Assembly (NCBI RefSeq): GCF_039613825.1
Contig: NZ_CP154826.1
Location: 186,001-250,000, forward strand
Reading direction: 5' to 3'
Source: Diaminobutyricibacter sp. McL0608
GTDB taxonomy: Bacteria > Actinomycetota > Actinomycetes > Actinomycetales > Microbacteriaceae
DNA length: 64,000 bases
Below the pieces are notes generated by a model that ran no database searches, was not told the DNA's origin, and saw only the letters and a list, made by a program, of their open reading frames with translations. Of this stretch, positions 51,625-62,831 are shown one piece after another (the stretch's first letter is position 1; each line of letters opens with the position of its first letter). Both the position numbers and the translations under genes were made by a program.

Positions 51625-53604
51625 ATGTCAGAGCCGACGGCTCCATCGAAGCGACGCGTGTGGTGGTGGATCGCAGGCGCGATCGTCGCCGTGATCGTGA
51701 TCGCCGCGCTGTCCGTCACTGCGATCGCCGTCGGCAACAGCTCGGCCGGCACGGCGGTGACGCTGGTTCCGTCGTCGACCCCGGGCGCGAATCCGTTCAC
51801 CGACACTGTCGCCGGTGCCTCTCTCCCGTCGGCATCCGACTCGGTCGTGAAGAAGAGCGCCGAGCTCCGCACCACCCTGCCGACGGCGAAGAGCACGAAG
51901 ATACCCGTCGCGACCGGCACCGCACCCGGACTCTACGGAGGAAGTGGCAACGCCACGATCTGCGATCCGCAGAAGCTGGTCGACTTCCTCGCTGCGAACC
52001 CGAAGAAGGCGGCCGCCTGGGCTCACGTCCTCGGGATCTCGGTCGCGAGCATCCCGAAATACGTCGCGTCCCTGACGCCTGTGCTGCTGAACAGCGACAC
52101 GCTGGTCGGCAACCACGGCTACCGGAACGGTGTTGCGACGTCACTCCTTTCGGTGCTTCAGGCCGGCACCGCGGTCATGGTCGACGCGACCGGAACGCCG
52201 CGGGTGAAATGCAACTGCGGCAACCCGCTCACACCGCCGCAGCTCATCGCCCTGCCCTCTGCTCACCTGATCGGACCCACGTGGAAGGGCTACGCGCCCT
52301 CCTCGGTGATCGCGGTCCAGCCGGGCAAGAGGGTCGACTCGCTCTCGCTGGTGGATGTGGGCACCGGCACCGTCTATGCGCAGCCCGTCGGGTCGGGTGC
52401 GAACGCGTGGGTCGCCGCATCCTGGGCGTCCAGCGACGGAACGGGCATCGTGGGCCAGACGAAGATCCAGACGAGCGCAGACGGAGTGACCTGGAATGCC
52501 GTCGGGCTGATCCCTCAGCAGATCGTGACCGGGCTCGCGTGGGGCGGCGGGCTGTGGGTCGCCGTCGGGCTCCCGCCGTCCATCCAGTCACCGCAGTCGA
52601 CCATCCTCACCAGCCGGGACCTCCGAACCTGGACGACGGTGGCCAGCGTGCCCGGCCGCCTGACCGGCGTCGCCTACGGTGACGGACAGTGGGTGGCCGT
52701 GGGCACCCCGACCCCGCATCTAGGCGACGCCGGCTTCGTCTATGACAGCGCCGGCCTCGTGTACTCGAGCGCGGACGGGAGCCAGTGGCATCCGATGACG
52801 ACGATCACCGGTGCCATCCAGACTGCCGGGCTCGACGGGTTCGAGTCGGTCGGCTTCGGGGGCGGAAAATGGATTGCGGTCGCCGGTGGCATGCAGAAGG
52901 CGGGACTTCTCACCTACGAGAGTGCTGACGGTTCTGCGTGGACGGTGCAGAACGACGACCCGCTCGGCACCCAGACGAATCCGCACGTCGCATACAGCCC
53001 GGCCGACTGGCTGATCACGGCCAGTCCCGTGGGGCCCCAATTCGGGGGAGCGCCGACGGATGGCGTGATCGCCGTCAGCACGGACAGCACGCACTGGCAG
53101 GTCGCGCCCGCAACCGGGCTCACCCAGAAGTCGGTCGAGTCCGTCGGGTTCGGGGCGGGGCGCTGGCTGGCGACCACGGAGGAGTCGGACCTGCCGAACC
53201 CTTCGCACGCGCTCGTCGTGTCGCAGGTGCTGACGAGCACCGACGGGACCGCATGGACGCGGATCGGCAGCATCGGCGGCCCGATGGGAGCGATCGCCTA
53301 CGGCGGCACGCCGTCCGGTACGCCTGCTCCCACCCCGACGCCGGTGCCGACGGCAGGAGCCGCGCCGGACTGCAGCGCGGCTGCGCTTCAGGCAGCGCTC
53401 ACGGCGGCCGGGCGGGACGGGAAGGTCGGCGAACACGACTGCTCCGGTGTGTGGGGGGTGGCCGGCGTCGGCCTGACAGACGCCGAGATCACCCAGCTCT
53501 TCAAGTGGGTGGATGGCACATGGGTTCTGCAGGACCGCTCGGTCATCTGCGCGCAGAACATCCTGCCTGCCGAGCTGGCGAATCCCGTCTGCCACAGCAA
53601 CTGA
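51625..53604 (+). CDS. membrane-anchored DUF6777 / beta-propeller protein
   Basis: A 659-residue protein with a short cytoplasmic tail, one helix (residues 13-36, WWWIAGAIVAVIVIAALSV), a DUF6777 domain (about 58-185, GTAPGLYGGSGNATICDPQK) and repeated propeller-like units with TSADGVTWNAV, SSADGSQWHPM, ESADGSAWTV and STDGTAWTRIG, a BNR/sialidase-like pattern of at least five blades (about 210-560). A Pro/Thr linker leads to a Cys-containing end domain. It should act outside the membrane as a binding scaffold; no enzyme motif is seen. It follows kdpE but has its own AT-rich upstream stretch with TATTAT near 51570. Confidence 0.78.
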   Translation: MSEPTAPSKRRVWWWIAGAIVAVIVIAALSVTAIAVGNSSAGTAVTLVPSSTPGANPFTDTVAGASLPSASDSVVKKSAELRTTLPTAKSTKIPVATGTAPGLYGGSGNATICDPQKLVDFLAANPKKAAAWAHVLGISVASIPKYVASLTPVLLNSDTLVGNHGYRNGVATSLLSVLQAGTAVMVDATGTPRVKCNCGNPLTPPQLIALPSAHLIGPTWKGYAPSSVIAVQPGKRVDSLSLVDVGTGTVYAQPVGSGANAWVAASWASSDGTGIVGQTKIQTSADGVTWNAVGLIPQQIVTGLAWGGGLWVAVGLPPSIQSPQSTILTSRDLRTWTTVASVPGRLTGVAYGDGQWVAVGTPTPHLGDAGFVYDSAGLVYSSADGSQWHPMTTITGAIQTAGLDGFESVGFGGGKWIAVAGGMQKAGLLTYESADGSAWTVQNDDPLGTQTNPHVAYSPADWLITASPVGPQFGGAPTDGVIAVSTDSTHWQVAPATGLTQKSVESVGFGAGRWLATTEESDLPNPSHALVVSQVLTSTDGTAWTRIGSIGGPMGAIAYGGTPSGTPAPTPTPVPTAGAAPDCSAAALQAALTAAGRDGKVGEHDCSGVWGVAGVGLTDAEITQLFKWVDGTWVLQDRSVICAQNILPAELANPVCHSN

Positions 53605-53621
53605 GGCCGCGCGGCCACCAT

Positions 53622-53681
53622 CGCACTAGTTCTGTCTCACCGCACTACGTAGACCTGGTGCGGTGAGACAGAACTAGTGCG
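53622..53681. repeat. 60-bp palindromic repeat, copy 5 (perfect arms)
   Basis: Two perfectly complementary 24-base arms (53622-53645 and 53658-53681) start CGCACTAGTTCTGTCTC and enclose the 12-base loop TACGTAGACCTG. It lies 18 bases after the DUF6777 gene stop and 13 before the convergent UvrA-like stop, so it can serve both as terminator. It is the least decayed copy of the family. Confidence 0.85.
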
Positions 53682-53693
53682 AAACGCGGGCGG

Positions 53694-56045
<2,352 letters not shown>

Positions 56046-56182
56046 GGCGTTCAGCCTATTGCGGGCCTCCGACGGGACGCTTCTCGAATCCTGACCCGTA
56101 TGGCCTGTCGCCTTCGGCCGAGGGGTCGCCGATCTGGCGCCGGGCCCTGTCGCTTTGCTGCCGGACCGGGAAATATGGTGAC

Positions 56183-57286
56183 GTGACCGAACCGCACCGG
56201 CTGACCAGGCAGGAGGCGCGTCGCATCGCTGTGCGTGCCCAGCTCCTCGACGCGGCGCGTCCGGTCGACCTCCTCGACACCGTGCGCCGGCTCACGCTCC
56301 TGCAGTACGAACCGACCGCGGCCGTCGCGCCGAGTGCCGATCTGGTGCTCTGGAGCCGCCTCGGCCGGCTCTACCGTCCCGAGCAGCTCCAGCGGGCGCT
56401 CGGGGAGCACGTCGTGGTCGAGCTCCAGAGCATGATCCGCGCGGCGCACGACATCGCGCTCTACCGGGCAGGGATGCAGGCGTGGCCCGGGTCGGATGCG
56501 CGACCGTGGAAGCAGCATCGCGGCGCGTGGCTGCGTGCGAACGACGGATGTCGCCGTGACATCCTTGGGCGGCTCCGCCACGGCGGCCCGATGCTGTCGC
56601 GCGACCTGCCGGACACCTGCGTCGAGCCGTGGGAGTCGACGGGCTGGAACGACGGCCGCAATGTCGCGATGATGCTCGAGCTCATGGAGGCAGCAGGGGA
56701 TGTCGCCGTGGCCGGTCGGCTCGGCCGGGAACGCCAGTGGGATCTCGCCGAGCGGATCTACCCCCACGATCCGGCGGTTCCGGAATCGGACGCGACCCGC
56801 GAGCGTGATGCGCGCCGGCTGCGGTCGCTCGGCATCGCCCGCGGTCGCGGCCCTGATGCGCAGGTCGAACCGCTGGTCGTCGCGGAAGCGGGGGAGCCGG
56901 CCGTGATCGAGGGTGTCCGTGGTGTGTGGCGGGTCGATCCGGCGCAGCTCGATCGCGATTTCGAAGGTCGGGTCGCGATCCTGTCCCCGTTCGACCGTCT
57001 TCTGTTCGAGCGCAAGCGCATGGTCGACCTGTTCGCGTTCGACTACCAGCTGGGTATGTACAAGCCGGCTCCGCAGCGCCGGTTCGGCTTCTACGCGCTG
57101 CCCATCCTCGACGGGGACCGGCTCGTCGGAAAAGTGGACGCGACGACCGACCTGCCGGCGACCCTGCTGCGGGTGCACCGCATCCACGAGGACGAGCCGT
57201 TCGCGCCTGCGCTCCGCGACGGCGTGCGGGCGGAGCTCGAAAGCCTCGCCGGGATGCTGCGCGTGCAGCTCGAGTTCGAGGCGTGA
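56183..57286 (+). CDS. winged-helix DNA glycosylase-like protein (AlkZ/YcaQ family, HTH_42)
   Basis: A 367-residue member of the winged-helix family that includes the crosslink-repair glycosylases AlkZ and YcaQ. It shows the opening LTRQEARRIAVRAQLLD, LLQYEPTAAVAPSADLVLWSRLG near residue 45, and the C-terminal FERKRMVDLFAFDY and FYALPILDGDRLVGKVD. Where AlkZ/YcaQ relatives carry a Gln-x-Gln or Gln-x-Asp catalytic motif, this protein has Gln-Tyr-Glu, if my alignment by eye is right. It would excise alkylated bases. GTG 56183. It lies between the UvrA-like gene and the TrxR-like gene. Confidence 0.8.
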   Translation: MTEPHRLTRQEARRIAVRAQLLDAARPVDLLDTVRRLTLLQYEPTAAVAPSADLVLWSRLGRLYRPEQLQRALGEHVVVELQSMIRAAHDIALYRAGMQAWPGSDARPWKQHRGAWLRANDGCRRDILGRLRHGGPMLSRDLPDTCVEPWESTGWNDGRNVAMMLELMEAAGDVAVAGRLGRERQWDLAERIYPHDPAVPESDATRERDARRLRSLGIARGRGPDAQVEPLVVAEAGEPAVIEGVRGVWRVDPAQLDRDFEGRVAILSPFDRLLFERKRMVDLFAFDYQLGMYKPAPQRRFGFYALPILDGDRLVGKVDATTDLPATLLRVHRIHEDEPFAPALRDGVRAELESLAGMLRVQLEFEA

Positions 57287-57298
57287 GCGCCCTCTCGC

Positions 57299-57358
57299 CG
57301 CACTACTTCGGTCTCGCCGCACTAAGTAGACGTAGTGCGGCGGGACAGAAGACGTGCG
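57299..57358. repeat. 60-bp palindromic repeat, copy 6
   Basis: Starts 13 bases after the stop of the AlkZ/YcaQ-like gene, with CGCACTACTTCGGTCTCGCC on the left and GGCGGGACAGAAGACGTGCG on the right around TAGTGCGGC-type inner boxes. The loop shares GTAGAC with copy 5. It lies between convergent genes. Confidence 0.75.
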
Positions 57359-57444
57359 GCGACATACCCGCCGGCTTCGTGCACGGGTTTTGAACGTGTG
57401 CCCACGTTGCACCGCGTGCACCCGTTCCGAACGCCTGCGCGACG

Positions 57445-59112
57445 TCAGCCGGGCGCGAGCGCTCGATGCACCGACGCCACCGCGCTCGCGCCCTCGCCGA
57501 CCGCCGCGGCGATCCGCTTCATGGAGCCGTGACGCACATCCCCTGCCGCGAACACGCGCGGGATGCTCGTCTCGAACGCCAGTGGTCGACGACCCAGCGC
57601 TGCCCAGGCCGCGTCGTCCCCGTGCACGGGCAGGTCGACATCGGTGAGCAGGAATCCGCTCGCATCGAGTTGGATGCCGCTCAGCCACGACGTGCCGGGC
57701 ACGGCTCCGACGAAGCAGAACAGCGCGACCGCTTCGACGTCCGTGCTCTCACCTGTCGCCGACGAGGTGACAGTGATCGACGCGAGGTGGCTGTCGCCGT
57801 GGAGCGCAGTCACGTCGCTCGCGGAGTGGACGCGGATGCGCGGATGCGCCGTCACGCGGTCCGCGAGGTACGAGGACATCTTCGAGCCGATGGAGGGTCC
57901 ACGCACGATCAGGCTGACCGAACAGCCGAGGTCGGCCAGGTAGATGGCGGCTTGCCCGGCCGAGTTCGCCCCGCCGACCACTGCGACGGGTCTTCCGGCG
58001 CAGGTGCGCGCCTCGAGCTCGGTGGCGGCGAAGAAGATGCTCCCGCCCTCGAAATCGTTCCAGCGGTCGAGGGGAAGCCTGCGATAGCGGGCTCCGGTGG
58101 CCACGATGATCGCCCGCGTGGTGATGCTTTCGCCATCGGCCATCGTGATCTCCGTGTGGTCGGAGTGGGAGACGAGGTCGGCCACCTCCGACGGCGCGGA
58201 GAGCCGCACGCCGAACTTGAGAGCCTGGACGATGCCGAGCTCGGTGATCTCGGCGCCGGAGACACCCGATGGAAAGCCGAGATAGTTCTCGATCCGTGAG
58301 CTTGCGGCCGCCTGGCCGCCCGGGGCGATCGCGTCGAGGAGCAGCGTCGAGAGCCCCTCGGATGCTCCGTAGATGCCGGCGGCCAGGCCGGCGGGACCTG
58401 CGCCGACGACCACCAGGTCGAAATGGTCGCCGGTCGTGCTGCGGTAGGACAGCCCGACTGCTTCTGACAGCAGGCGTGGCGTCGCGTTGGTGAGCACCCC
58501 TCCGCGGGTGACGACGACGGGCAGATCGGATACCGACTTTCCGGATGCCTCGAGCGACGCCCGGCCCGCCTCCGTCGAAACGTCACGCCAGCGATGCGGC
58601 AGCTCCATCCGCGACGCATATGTGCGCAGCGCCATGGCCTGTGCCGATCCTTCGAAGCCGAGGATCTCGGTCGTCTTGTCGGCTGCCGCCATGAGCAGGG
58701 CGCGCCGCGCACGGAAGGTTGCGAGGAGCAGCGCCGAGAGGGAGCCGTCGCTCGACATGAGCTGCTTGAAGGTGGCGTTGGTGATGCGGCAGACGCGCCC
58801 GGATTCGACGACGAGCGCGGTCAGCAGCGACGACTGGCCGGTCAGCATGGCCAGTTCGCCGAGGAATTCGCCCGCCTGCCATTGGGCCATCACGCGCGCG
58901 GGCGAGGAGACGGTGGCCTCGCGGATGATGTTGACCCGGCCCGACTCGACGACGAACATGTCCGGGTTGGAGTCGCCGACGCTGAAGAGGTGGGTTCCCT
59001 GCTCGACGTCCTCGGCGACGCCCAGTGCGACCAGCCGCTCGAAGGTCTCGTGGTCGAGCACCGGGTTCGCTGCCGTCCCGACGGGCACGCGGAAGGCGGG
59101 CTTGTCGCTCAC
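57445..59112 (-). CDS. cyclic-nucleotide-binding domain / thioredoxin reductase-like flavoprotein
   Basis: A 555-residue fusion. Residues about 20-140 form a cNMP-binding domain (GTHLFSVGDSNPDMFVVESG, AGEFLGELAMLTGQSSLLTA). Residues about 230-550 form a TrxR-like FAD/NADPH module: VVGAGPAGLAAGIYGASEGL, SSRIENYLGFPSGVSG, second Rossmann VVGGANSAGQAAIYL, and FAAGDVRHGSMKRIAAAVGEG. The CxxC redox pair normally just before the second Rossmann is reduced to a single Cys (ARTCAGRPV), so it cannot reduce thioredoxin in the usual way. It may pass electrons directly to a partner under second-messenger control. GTG 59112. Confidence 0.83.
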   Translation of the reverse strand: MSDKPAFRVPVGTAANPVLDHETFERLVALGVAEDVEQGTHLFSVGDSNPDMFVVESGRVNIIREATVSSPARVMAQWQAGEFLGELAMLTGQSSLLTALVVESGRVCRITNATFKQLMSSDGSLSALLLATFRARRALLMAAADKTTEILGFEGSAQAMALRTYASRMELPHRWRDVSTEAGRASLEASGKSVSDLPVVVTRGGVLTNATPRLLSEAVGLSYRSTTGDHFDLVVVGAGPAGLAAGIYGASEGLSTLLLDAIAPGGQAAASSRIENYLGFPSGVSGAEITELGIVQALKFGVRLSAPSEVADLVSHSDHTEITMADGESITTRAIIVATGARYRRLPLDRWNDFEGGSIFFAATELEARTCAGRPVAVVGGANSAGQAAIYLADLGCSVSLIVRGPSIGSKMSSYLADRVTAHPRIRVHSASDVTALHGDSHLASITVTSSATGESTDVEAVALFCFVGAVPGTSWLSGIQLDASGFLLTDVDLPVHGDDAAWAALGRRPLAFETSIPRVFAAGDVRHGSMKRIAAAVGEGASAVASVHRALAPG

Positions 59113-59151
59113 CGAAGGCCTCGCACTGTGGCAGTGGACACAGGACTGATC

Positions 59152-59640
59152 CTACTGAATGTGAGGAATAATCGTTTCGGCGGCGCGACGCAGCCAGGGG
59201 TTCTCGTCGTGCGACCAGCGGGCGATGACGGCGAGCGCCCGCTGTCGGGCGACCCCATCGAGGCGGTCGAGCAGGGGGCGGATGACATCCTGGGTGAGCG
59301 GGTCGGCGAGCGCGGTGAGCGGGGCATCGCGCACGAATCCCTCGATGCGTGTGAGGTCGGAATTGTCGAGCAGGGAGACGTTCGACTGCAACAGGACGAC
59401 GGCTGCGAGACGGCGCTCGAACACCGGCTCGGCCCACAGTTCGGAACTGAGGGCGGTGACCTCGTCGTGAGTCAGGTGGCGATACCGCTGACGCATGTCC
59501 CGAATCGTGCCACGCACCGCGCCGACCGATGCGCCATAGAAGCGGAGCTCGCTGCCCAGTCTTGTCTTCGCATCCTCGGCCCGGTACCCGTCGCCCTCGC
59601 GCTGAAGGGCTGCGTCGACGAATTCTGCGGCAGCACTCAC
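59152..59640 (-). CDS. AlkD-like DNA alkylation repair protein, C-terminally short
   Basis: A 162-residue HEAT-repeat protein of the DNA alkylation repair (AlkD) family: LRFYGASVGAVRGTIRDMRQ near 33, RLAAVVLLQSNVSLLD near 78, and ARWSHDENPWLRRAAETII at the end. Full AlkD proteins are about 220-240 residues; here a TAG stops the frame just where further repeats are expected, and the next gene begins only 40 bases on. It could be a truncated remnant or a short functional form. The AlkZ/YcaQ-like and UvrA-like genes are close by. Confidence 0.72.
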   Translation of the reverse strand: MSAAAEFVDAALQREGDGYRAEDAKTRLGSELRFYGASVGAVRGTIRDMRQRYRHLTHDEVTALSSELWAEPVFERRLAAVVLLQSNVSLLDNSDLTRIEGFVRDAPLTALADPLTQDVIRPLLDRLDGVARQRALAVIARWSHDENPWLRRAAETIIPHIQ

Positions 59641-59806
59641 CCCTCCATTCTCGCTGTCGGGACCGGACCCCCAGTGCGGGGGCGACCGCCGGGATTCCGT
59701 ACAGGCACGGATCAGCGCAGCCGACGCGGCTCGATACGATCACGACACGCGGTTGGCCGCGGATCCATGCACGAAACGGCATATACGTCTTTCGAAAGGA
59801 CGAATG

Positions 59807-60700
59807 ATGACAACCGAGACCGCGCCTCGCGAGTACGCCTGGGTGCGCCACCTGCTTCCCCGCATCGTCGTCGGTGCGCTCATCGCGGGCGCGCTCGTCG
59901 CGGTGTATGCGGTCATCATCGGCCGCTTCGACGAAACGTGCTGGCGGCTCATCGGCACGATCTGCCTGTTCGTCTTCTTCTCGCTGGTGTCCTGGTACGA
60001 CGCGGACGTCTCCGCGCGCCGCGCACCCTGGTTCGGCGCGGTCAGCGTCGTGACCTCCGCATATCTGCTACTCGTCGGGCTCGCCAAGATCTGGATCCCC
60101 ACGACCTATGATCAGACCGCCCCGGTGTGGGCGCCGGTCGCGTGGTTCCTGCTCGTCGCCGTCACGCGGCTGGGCCTCCTGCACATCCATCTGGTGCTCA
60201 ACACGCAGCGGCGTTTCACCGGGCCGATCATGTCGAAGGTCACTGTCAGCACCCTCGTCCTCGTCGGGCTCCTCACGGTCGGCCTGTCGCTGCCGCTCAT
60301 CTTCACGCGCACCGACTTCGGCGAGGCCTACTGGCGTCTCATGGGCGTCATCGCGATTCTCGACGCGCTCGGCACCATCCTCATCCCGCTCACCTACTCG
60401 CTGTTCGGACCGAAGGGCGCCAAGCCTGTGCCGACCGCGACCGCCTCGCGTCAGGTCGCCAACCCGCTCTACGCTCCTCCCGAGCAGTGGAGCGGATCGG
60501 TGGCAGCCCCCGCCGCTCCCGCATCCACCCCGTCCGCGCCCACGACGACCCACCGTCGCGTGCCGGTGGCCGCCTATCCCACATTGTTCCCGGAGGCGGG
60601 CCTCCGCCTCGAGTGGCCGCGCTACATCAACGGCGCCCCACTTCCTGCGAAGCCGGACGGCACTCCTGACTTCACGGGCGTCGTCGGTTTCGGCGCCTGA
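59807..60700 (+). CDS. integral membrane protein of unknown function
   Basis: A 297-residue protein with about seven to eight helices in residues 15-210 (RIVVGALIAGALVAVYAVII, LIGTICLFVFFSLVSW, WFLLVAVTRLGLLHIHLVL, STLVLVGLLTVGLSLPLIF), then a soluble tail rich in Ala, Pro and Ser. No family is recognised. GAAAGGA stands before two adjacent ATGs (59804 and 59807); the second has better spacing. It converges on the PQQ-repeat lipoprotein gene 12 bases away. Confidence 0.68.
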   Translation: MTTETAPREYAWVRHLLPRIVVGALIAGALVAVYAVIIGRFDETCWRLIGTICLFVFFSLVSWYDADVSARRAPWFGAVSVVTSAYLLLVGLAKIWIPTTYDQTAPVWAPVAWFLLVAVTRLGLLHIHLVLNTQRRFTGPIMSKVTVSTLVLVGLLTVGLSLPLIFTRTDFGEAYWRLMGVIAILDALGTILIPLTYSLFGPKGAKPVPTATASRQVANPLYAPPEQWSGSVAAPAAPASTPSAPTTTHRRVPVAAYPTLFPEAGLRLEWPRYINGAPLPAKPDGTPDFTGVVGFGA

Positions 60701-60711
60701 GCAGGCGGCTC

Positions 60712-62181
60712 TCAGCGATACGCCACGACGCCTGACGACGTCCCGAGGAACAGCAGCCCGAGGCCGGTGCTCGGGGTCGCGAAGTTCGGTACGGATGTTC
60801 CGACCCCGATCGTCTGGATGAGGGCTCCGGTCCGCGCGTCGTACTCGCTGAGCGTCCCGTCCGGATACTGGGCCGCCCACAGAGTGGACCCGACCAGTGT
60901 CGGCGAGCTGTTCGCCCCGCTCATGAGCGGACCCACCGTGCTGTTCGCGAGGTCGACGGGCTGGATGCCACCGCCCCGGCACGGCACGAAGATCCGGTTG
61001 GTGGCGGCGTCGTAGGCCGGCCCGCCGTCGGGGTCGCTTCCGCAGATGCCGTGGATGGCCGCGACCGGCGCGAGGGTTGACTGCGTGAGGACGAACCCGA
61101 TGTCGGTCTTGCCGACCGAGAAGACCGTCCCGCCGCGCAGCAGCACCGGATTGCTGGTCCCCAGGTCTTCGTCGCCGCCCGCCGTCTGGTCTTTGTACGC
61201 GGCCAGCGGCTGCAGCGTGGGTGACAGCTTCACCACGCTCTCGGCGAACCGGATGGGGTCAGGGCCTCCCTGGGGCGGGTCCGGATTCGCGTTCCCGGTT
61301 CCGACATAGAGGTTCCCGCTCGCGTCGATCGCGGGCGCGCCGCCGCCCTGCCAGATCGCGCCGCCCTCGCCATCCGGTGCAACCTCGAATGAGACGAGGT
61401 TCGGCGGGCCCGACTCGTTCACGCCCACCACCCAGCCGTGGTAGTGGCCGCAGTCCCCGTAGTTGCCGCCGTAGCTGATGTAGACGCGGCCGTTGGCGAG
61501 CGCGAGGGATGCGCGCTGCAGCAGGTTGACGGGGCTCTCGCCGGGTGGGAGGGGCGGGTCGACGGGCTCCGAGAGCACGACCTTCCCGGTGGCGACGCTG
61601 AAGCCTTCGAGCTGGTGGTGCACGGTTCCGCCGGCGCTCACCTCGCCGACGACGAACACCGTGCCGGTGGTCGCATCCACGACCGGCGTGCTCGTGATTC
61701 CGAGGGGGTCGATGTTGCCGCAGCCCGCGACCGCCCCGACGTTGGTCAGCGGGCTGCCCAGCGAGGCCGACCAGGCGAGCTGCCCGTTCGCCGGGTTCAG
61801 GGCGACGACCTGGTTCGTCTCGGTCGCCGCGATCACCCGTCCGGCTGCGACGACCGGCTGGCCGTAGACCGCGCCTCCAAGGTTCGCGCGCCACGCGAGG
61901 GTCGCGGGGGAGTGCGGCGCGGGCGCTGACACCGCCCCGGTCCGTGACTGGTCGGCGTGGTAACCCAGCCAGCTGTTGACTCCCGGTATCGCGACGGTCA
62001 CCGGAGGCTGGATGCTCGTCGCACCGGGCGTGGGACGGGACGTCGCCGAGTGGCCGGTGGTGTGCGGACCGACGGGTGCGGTCGGCGCGCATCCCGCCAG
62101 CAGGAGAGCCGCGAGCACGCCCGCGCCGGTGCCGAGCGCGAGCCATCCCCGCTGTCCGAGCGTGTCCCGCCCGCTGATCAT
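60712..62181 (-). CDS. PQQ-like beta-propeller repeat lipoprotein
   Basis: A 489-residue exported lipoprotein: signal GVLAALLLAGC with the lipobox Cys near residue 31, a Thr/Pro-rich linker, then a beta-propeller whose blades repeat patterns such as GRVIAATETNQVVALNPANG and GTLSEYDARTGALIQT. The propeller resembles PQQ-enzyme folds but no quinone-site residues stand out, so binding rather than catalysis is likely. The ATG at 62181 overlaps the stop of the upstream tetR gene by 4 bases, so both are one transcript. Confidence 0.83.
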   Translation of the reverse strand: MISGRDTLGQRGWLALGTGAGVLAALLLAGCAPTAPVGPHTTGHSATSRPTPGATSIQPPVTVAIPGVNSWLGYHADQSRTGAVSAPAPHSPATLAWRANLGGAVYGQPVVAAGRVIAATETNQVVALNPANGQLAWSASLGSPLTNVGAVAGCGNIDPLGITSTPVVDATTGTVFVVGEVSAGGTVHHQLEGFSVATGKVVLSEPVDPPLPPGESPVNLLQRASLALANGRVYISYGGNYGDCGHYHGWVVGVNESGPPNLVSFEVAPDGEGGAIWQGGGAPAIDASGNLYVGTGNANPDPPQGGPDPIRFAESVVKLSPTLQPLAAYKDQTAGGDEDLGTSNPVLLRGGTVFSVGKTDIGFVLTQSTLAPVAAIHGICGSDPDGGPAYDAATNRIFVPCRGGGIQPVDLANSTVGPLMSGANSSPTLVGSTLWAAQYPDGTLSEYDARTGALIQTIGVGTSVPNFATPSTGLGLLFLGTSSGVVAYR

Positions 62182-62759
62182 GGCGTCAGCGTAGACCCGA
62201 GCACAGCCTCGACCACGCGCGCCGCGTCGCCCGGTTCGAACGGTACCCGGCTGATCACGCGGAGGATCACCACACCCACGAGGGCTTCGCCGATCTCCCG
62301 CAGGGGAGCGTCGGGGCCGAGCTGCGCATCGTCGACGGCGGCCTGGAGGCGGATGAGCAGCGTGGAGCTCGCACCGAGGCTTTCGTTCAACAGCCGCCCG
62401 GTGTCGGCGTTCTCTGCCGCCGCGGAGACGAGCGAGCGCATGAGCGCGTCGCCACTCGGGTGATCCCGGAGCGCGAAGATGCGGCCGAGCCAGGTTGCGA
62501 GGTCGGCGCGGATGTCGCCCGTGTTCGGCGTGTTCAGGTCGTCGGGTAGCAGGAGGCCTTCGATCAGGCAGTCTGCGACGAGCGCACCCTTGGACGACCA
62601 CCACCGGTAGATCGTCTGCTTGCCGACTTTCGCATCCGCCGCAATGCCTTCCATCGTGAGGTGGTCGTAGCCGCGTTCGGCGAACTGGCGGGCCGTCGCC
62701 TCGAGGATGGCCATCCGCGCCAGCTCGCTTCTCGCGGGCCCGCGTCGATGCTCAGTCAT
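62178..62759 (-). CDS. TetR/AcrR family regulator
   Basis: A 193-residue regulator with helix-turn-helix at about 17-62 (ILEATARQFAERGYDHLTM, GIAADAKVGKQTIYRWWSSK) and a TetR_C_16-like C-terminus. It is divergent from the MMPL exporter and translationally coupled to the PQQ-repeat lipoprotein, so it probably controls both. Repeated TCGTAT half-sites in the 72-base divergent gap are the likely operator. Confidence 0.84.
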   Translation of the reverse strand: MTEHRRGPARSELARMAILEATARQFAERGYDHLTMEGIAADAKVGKQTIYRWWSSKGALVADCLIEGLLLPDDLNTPNTGDIRADLATWLGRIFALRDHPSGDALMRSLVSAAAENADTGRLLNESLGASSTLLIRLQAAVDDAQLGPDAPLREIGEALVGVVILRVISRVPFEPGDAARVVEAVLGSTLTP

Positions 62760-62766
62760 GCTCTCA

Positions 62767-62803
62767 TCGTATCCGCAGAATACGAGACGATCCGTATCGT
62801 ATT
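62767..62803. promoter_or_regulatory. TCGTAT half-site cluster, candidate operator of the TetR/MMPL pair
   Basis: TCGTAT at 62767-62772, its complement ATACGA at 62780-62785 and TCGTATT at 62797-62803 give two overlapping dyads: TCGTAT/ATACGA with 7 bases between, and AATACGA/TCGTATT with 11. The last half-site overlaps TATTAT (62800-62805), a fair -10 for the MMPL gene, and the middle overlaps TATTCT on the other strand, a -10 for tetR. Repression of both promoters is a natural reading. Confidence 0.55.
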
Positions 62804-62831
62804 ATCTATCGAGTGATCGAGAGGACCCTCC

